From NCBI GenBank assembly GCA_030840515.1, contig JAVEEJ010000116.1, positions 1 through 7,579 on the forward strand: 7,579 bases of DNA. Direction: 5' to 3'. This stretch comes from Frankiaceae bacterium (GTDB taxonomy: Bacteria > Actinomycetota > Actinomycetes > JAVEEJ01). Positions 7,070 through 7,579 of the stretch are shown one piece after another (within the stretch, counting starts at the first letter, position 1; each line of letters opens with the position of its first letter). Below the pieces are notes generated by a model. That model ran no database searches. It was not told where the DNA came from and saw only the letters and a list, made by a program, of their open reading frames with translations. A program made the translations under genes and the position numbers.

Positions 7070-7579
7070 TCACTGCAGCGCCACCTTGAGCACGCCGGTC
7101 AGCGCGAGCTGCGCGAGCGAGAGCGGGACGAGCACGACCCAGGCGAGCCGCTGCAGCTGGTCCTCCCGCAGCCGCGGGTAGGCGACGCGCACCCAGATCA
7201 CCACGAACGACAGCAGCATCACCTTGGTCAGCGTCCAGAGCCAACCGAGCTGGGTGTCCAGGAACGGCCCCTTCCAGCCACCCAGGAAGAGCACGACAGT
7301 GAGTGCGCAGACGACGACGATCCCGGCGTACTCGGCGAGCAGGAAGAGCGCGAACCGCAGACCCGAGTACTCCGTCAGGGGGCCGAACACGATCTCGCTG
7401 TCAGCCAGCGGCATGTCGAACGGTGGCCGGCGCAGCTCGGCGAGGCCGGCGACGAAGAACACGACAGCGGCGATCCCCTGCCACGGCAGCCAGTACCAGC
7501 GCCACTGCTCCACGATGCCGGGCAGTGAGAGGGTGCCCGCCGCCATCGCCGCGCTCGATGCTGTGAGCACCAGCGGCAG
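7070..7579 (-). CDS. nuoH: NADH-quinone oxidoreductase subunit H (partial, 5' end outside window)
   Basis: Heel subunit of complex I that anchors the peripheral arm and forms much of the quinone entry channel. Only the C-terminal 169 residues are present. The frame is open to the window edge and continues upstream, so the apparent GTG start at 7570 is internal. The conserved cytoplasmic loop reads LAELRRPPFDMPLADSEIVF, followed by GPLTEYSGLRFALFLLAEYA. LREDQLQRLAW near the end is typical of the last loop. In E. coli numbering as I recall it, this loop has Leu for E216 (codon 7406-7408) and Asp for E218, while E220 and E228 are kept. Val or Leu at that place and the DMPxADSEI pattern match what I remember of the actinobacterial 'nuo2' NuoH, so this is probably a clade trait and not damage. 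Stop is TGA at 7072-7070. Confidence 0.95.
   Translation of the reverse strand: MPLVLTASSAAMAAGTLSLPGIVEQWRWYWLPWQGIAAVVFFVAGLAELRRPPFDMPLADSEIVFGPLTEYSGLRFALFLLAEYAGIVVVCALTVVLFLGGWKGPFLDTQLGWLWTLTKVMLLSFVVIWVRVAYPRLREDQLQRLAWVVLVPLSLAQLALTGVLKVALQ

Noticed and set aside
7568..7570. GTG at 7570 as the true start of nuoH
   Set aside because: The frame stays open to the window edge, and a start here would leave NuoH without its first half, so the gene is simply cut by the window.

Overview
The window carries the 3' part of a respiratory complex I operon followed by a membrane protease gene, all on the minus strand. Reading in the direction of transcription (high to low coordinates), the order is nuoH (3' part only), nuoI, nuoJ, nuoK, nuoL, nuoM, nuoN and then htpX. 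The very high GC content, frequent GTG starts, AGGAG-type ribosome sites and the protein sequences point to a high-GC Actinomycetota chromosome. I cannot name a genus.

nuoH to nuoN encode the membrane arm of NADH-quinone oxidoreductase (complex I) plus the NuoI iron-sulfur subunit that sits at the junction with the peripheral arm. NuoH and NuoI help form the quinone site and the last Fe-S relay. NuoJ and NuoK carry the polar axis along the membrane. NuoL, NuoM and NuoN are the three antiporter-like proton-pumping subunits. The conserved charged residues expected of working pumps are all present. The genes are packed very tightly: nuoI/J, J/K, K/L, L/M and M/N all overlap by a few bases at the stop and start codons, so translation is probably coupled.

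Several sequence details, mainly in NuoH and NuoI, resemble the second type of actinobacterial complex I (the 'nuo2' type of Streptomyces, which as I recall lacks NuoE, NuoF and NuoG). The genes that would settle this lie upstream, outside the window.

htpX follows after a 66-base gap, the only real intergenic stretch. That gap holds two abutting short palindromes and a GGGAAC-N18-GTT arrangement that looks like an ECF-sigma (SigR/SigH/SigE-like) stress promoter, placed just upstream of a strong ribosome site for an htpX GTG start. htpX encodes a zinc membrane protease for protein quality control. I see no RNA gene, mobile element, CRISPR array or convincing terminator. Apart from the promoter candidate and the complex I subtype, this is an ordinary housekeeping region, and I found no clearly undescribed system.
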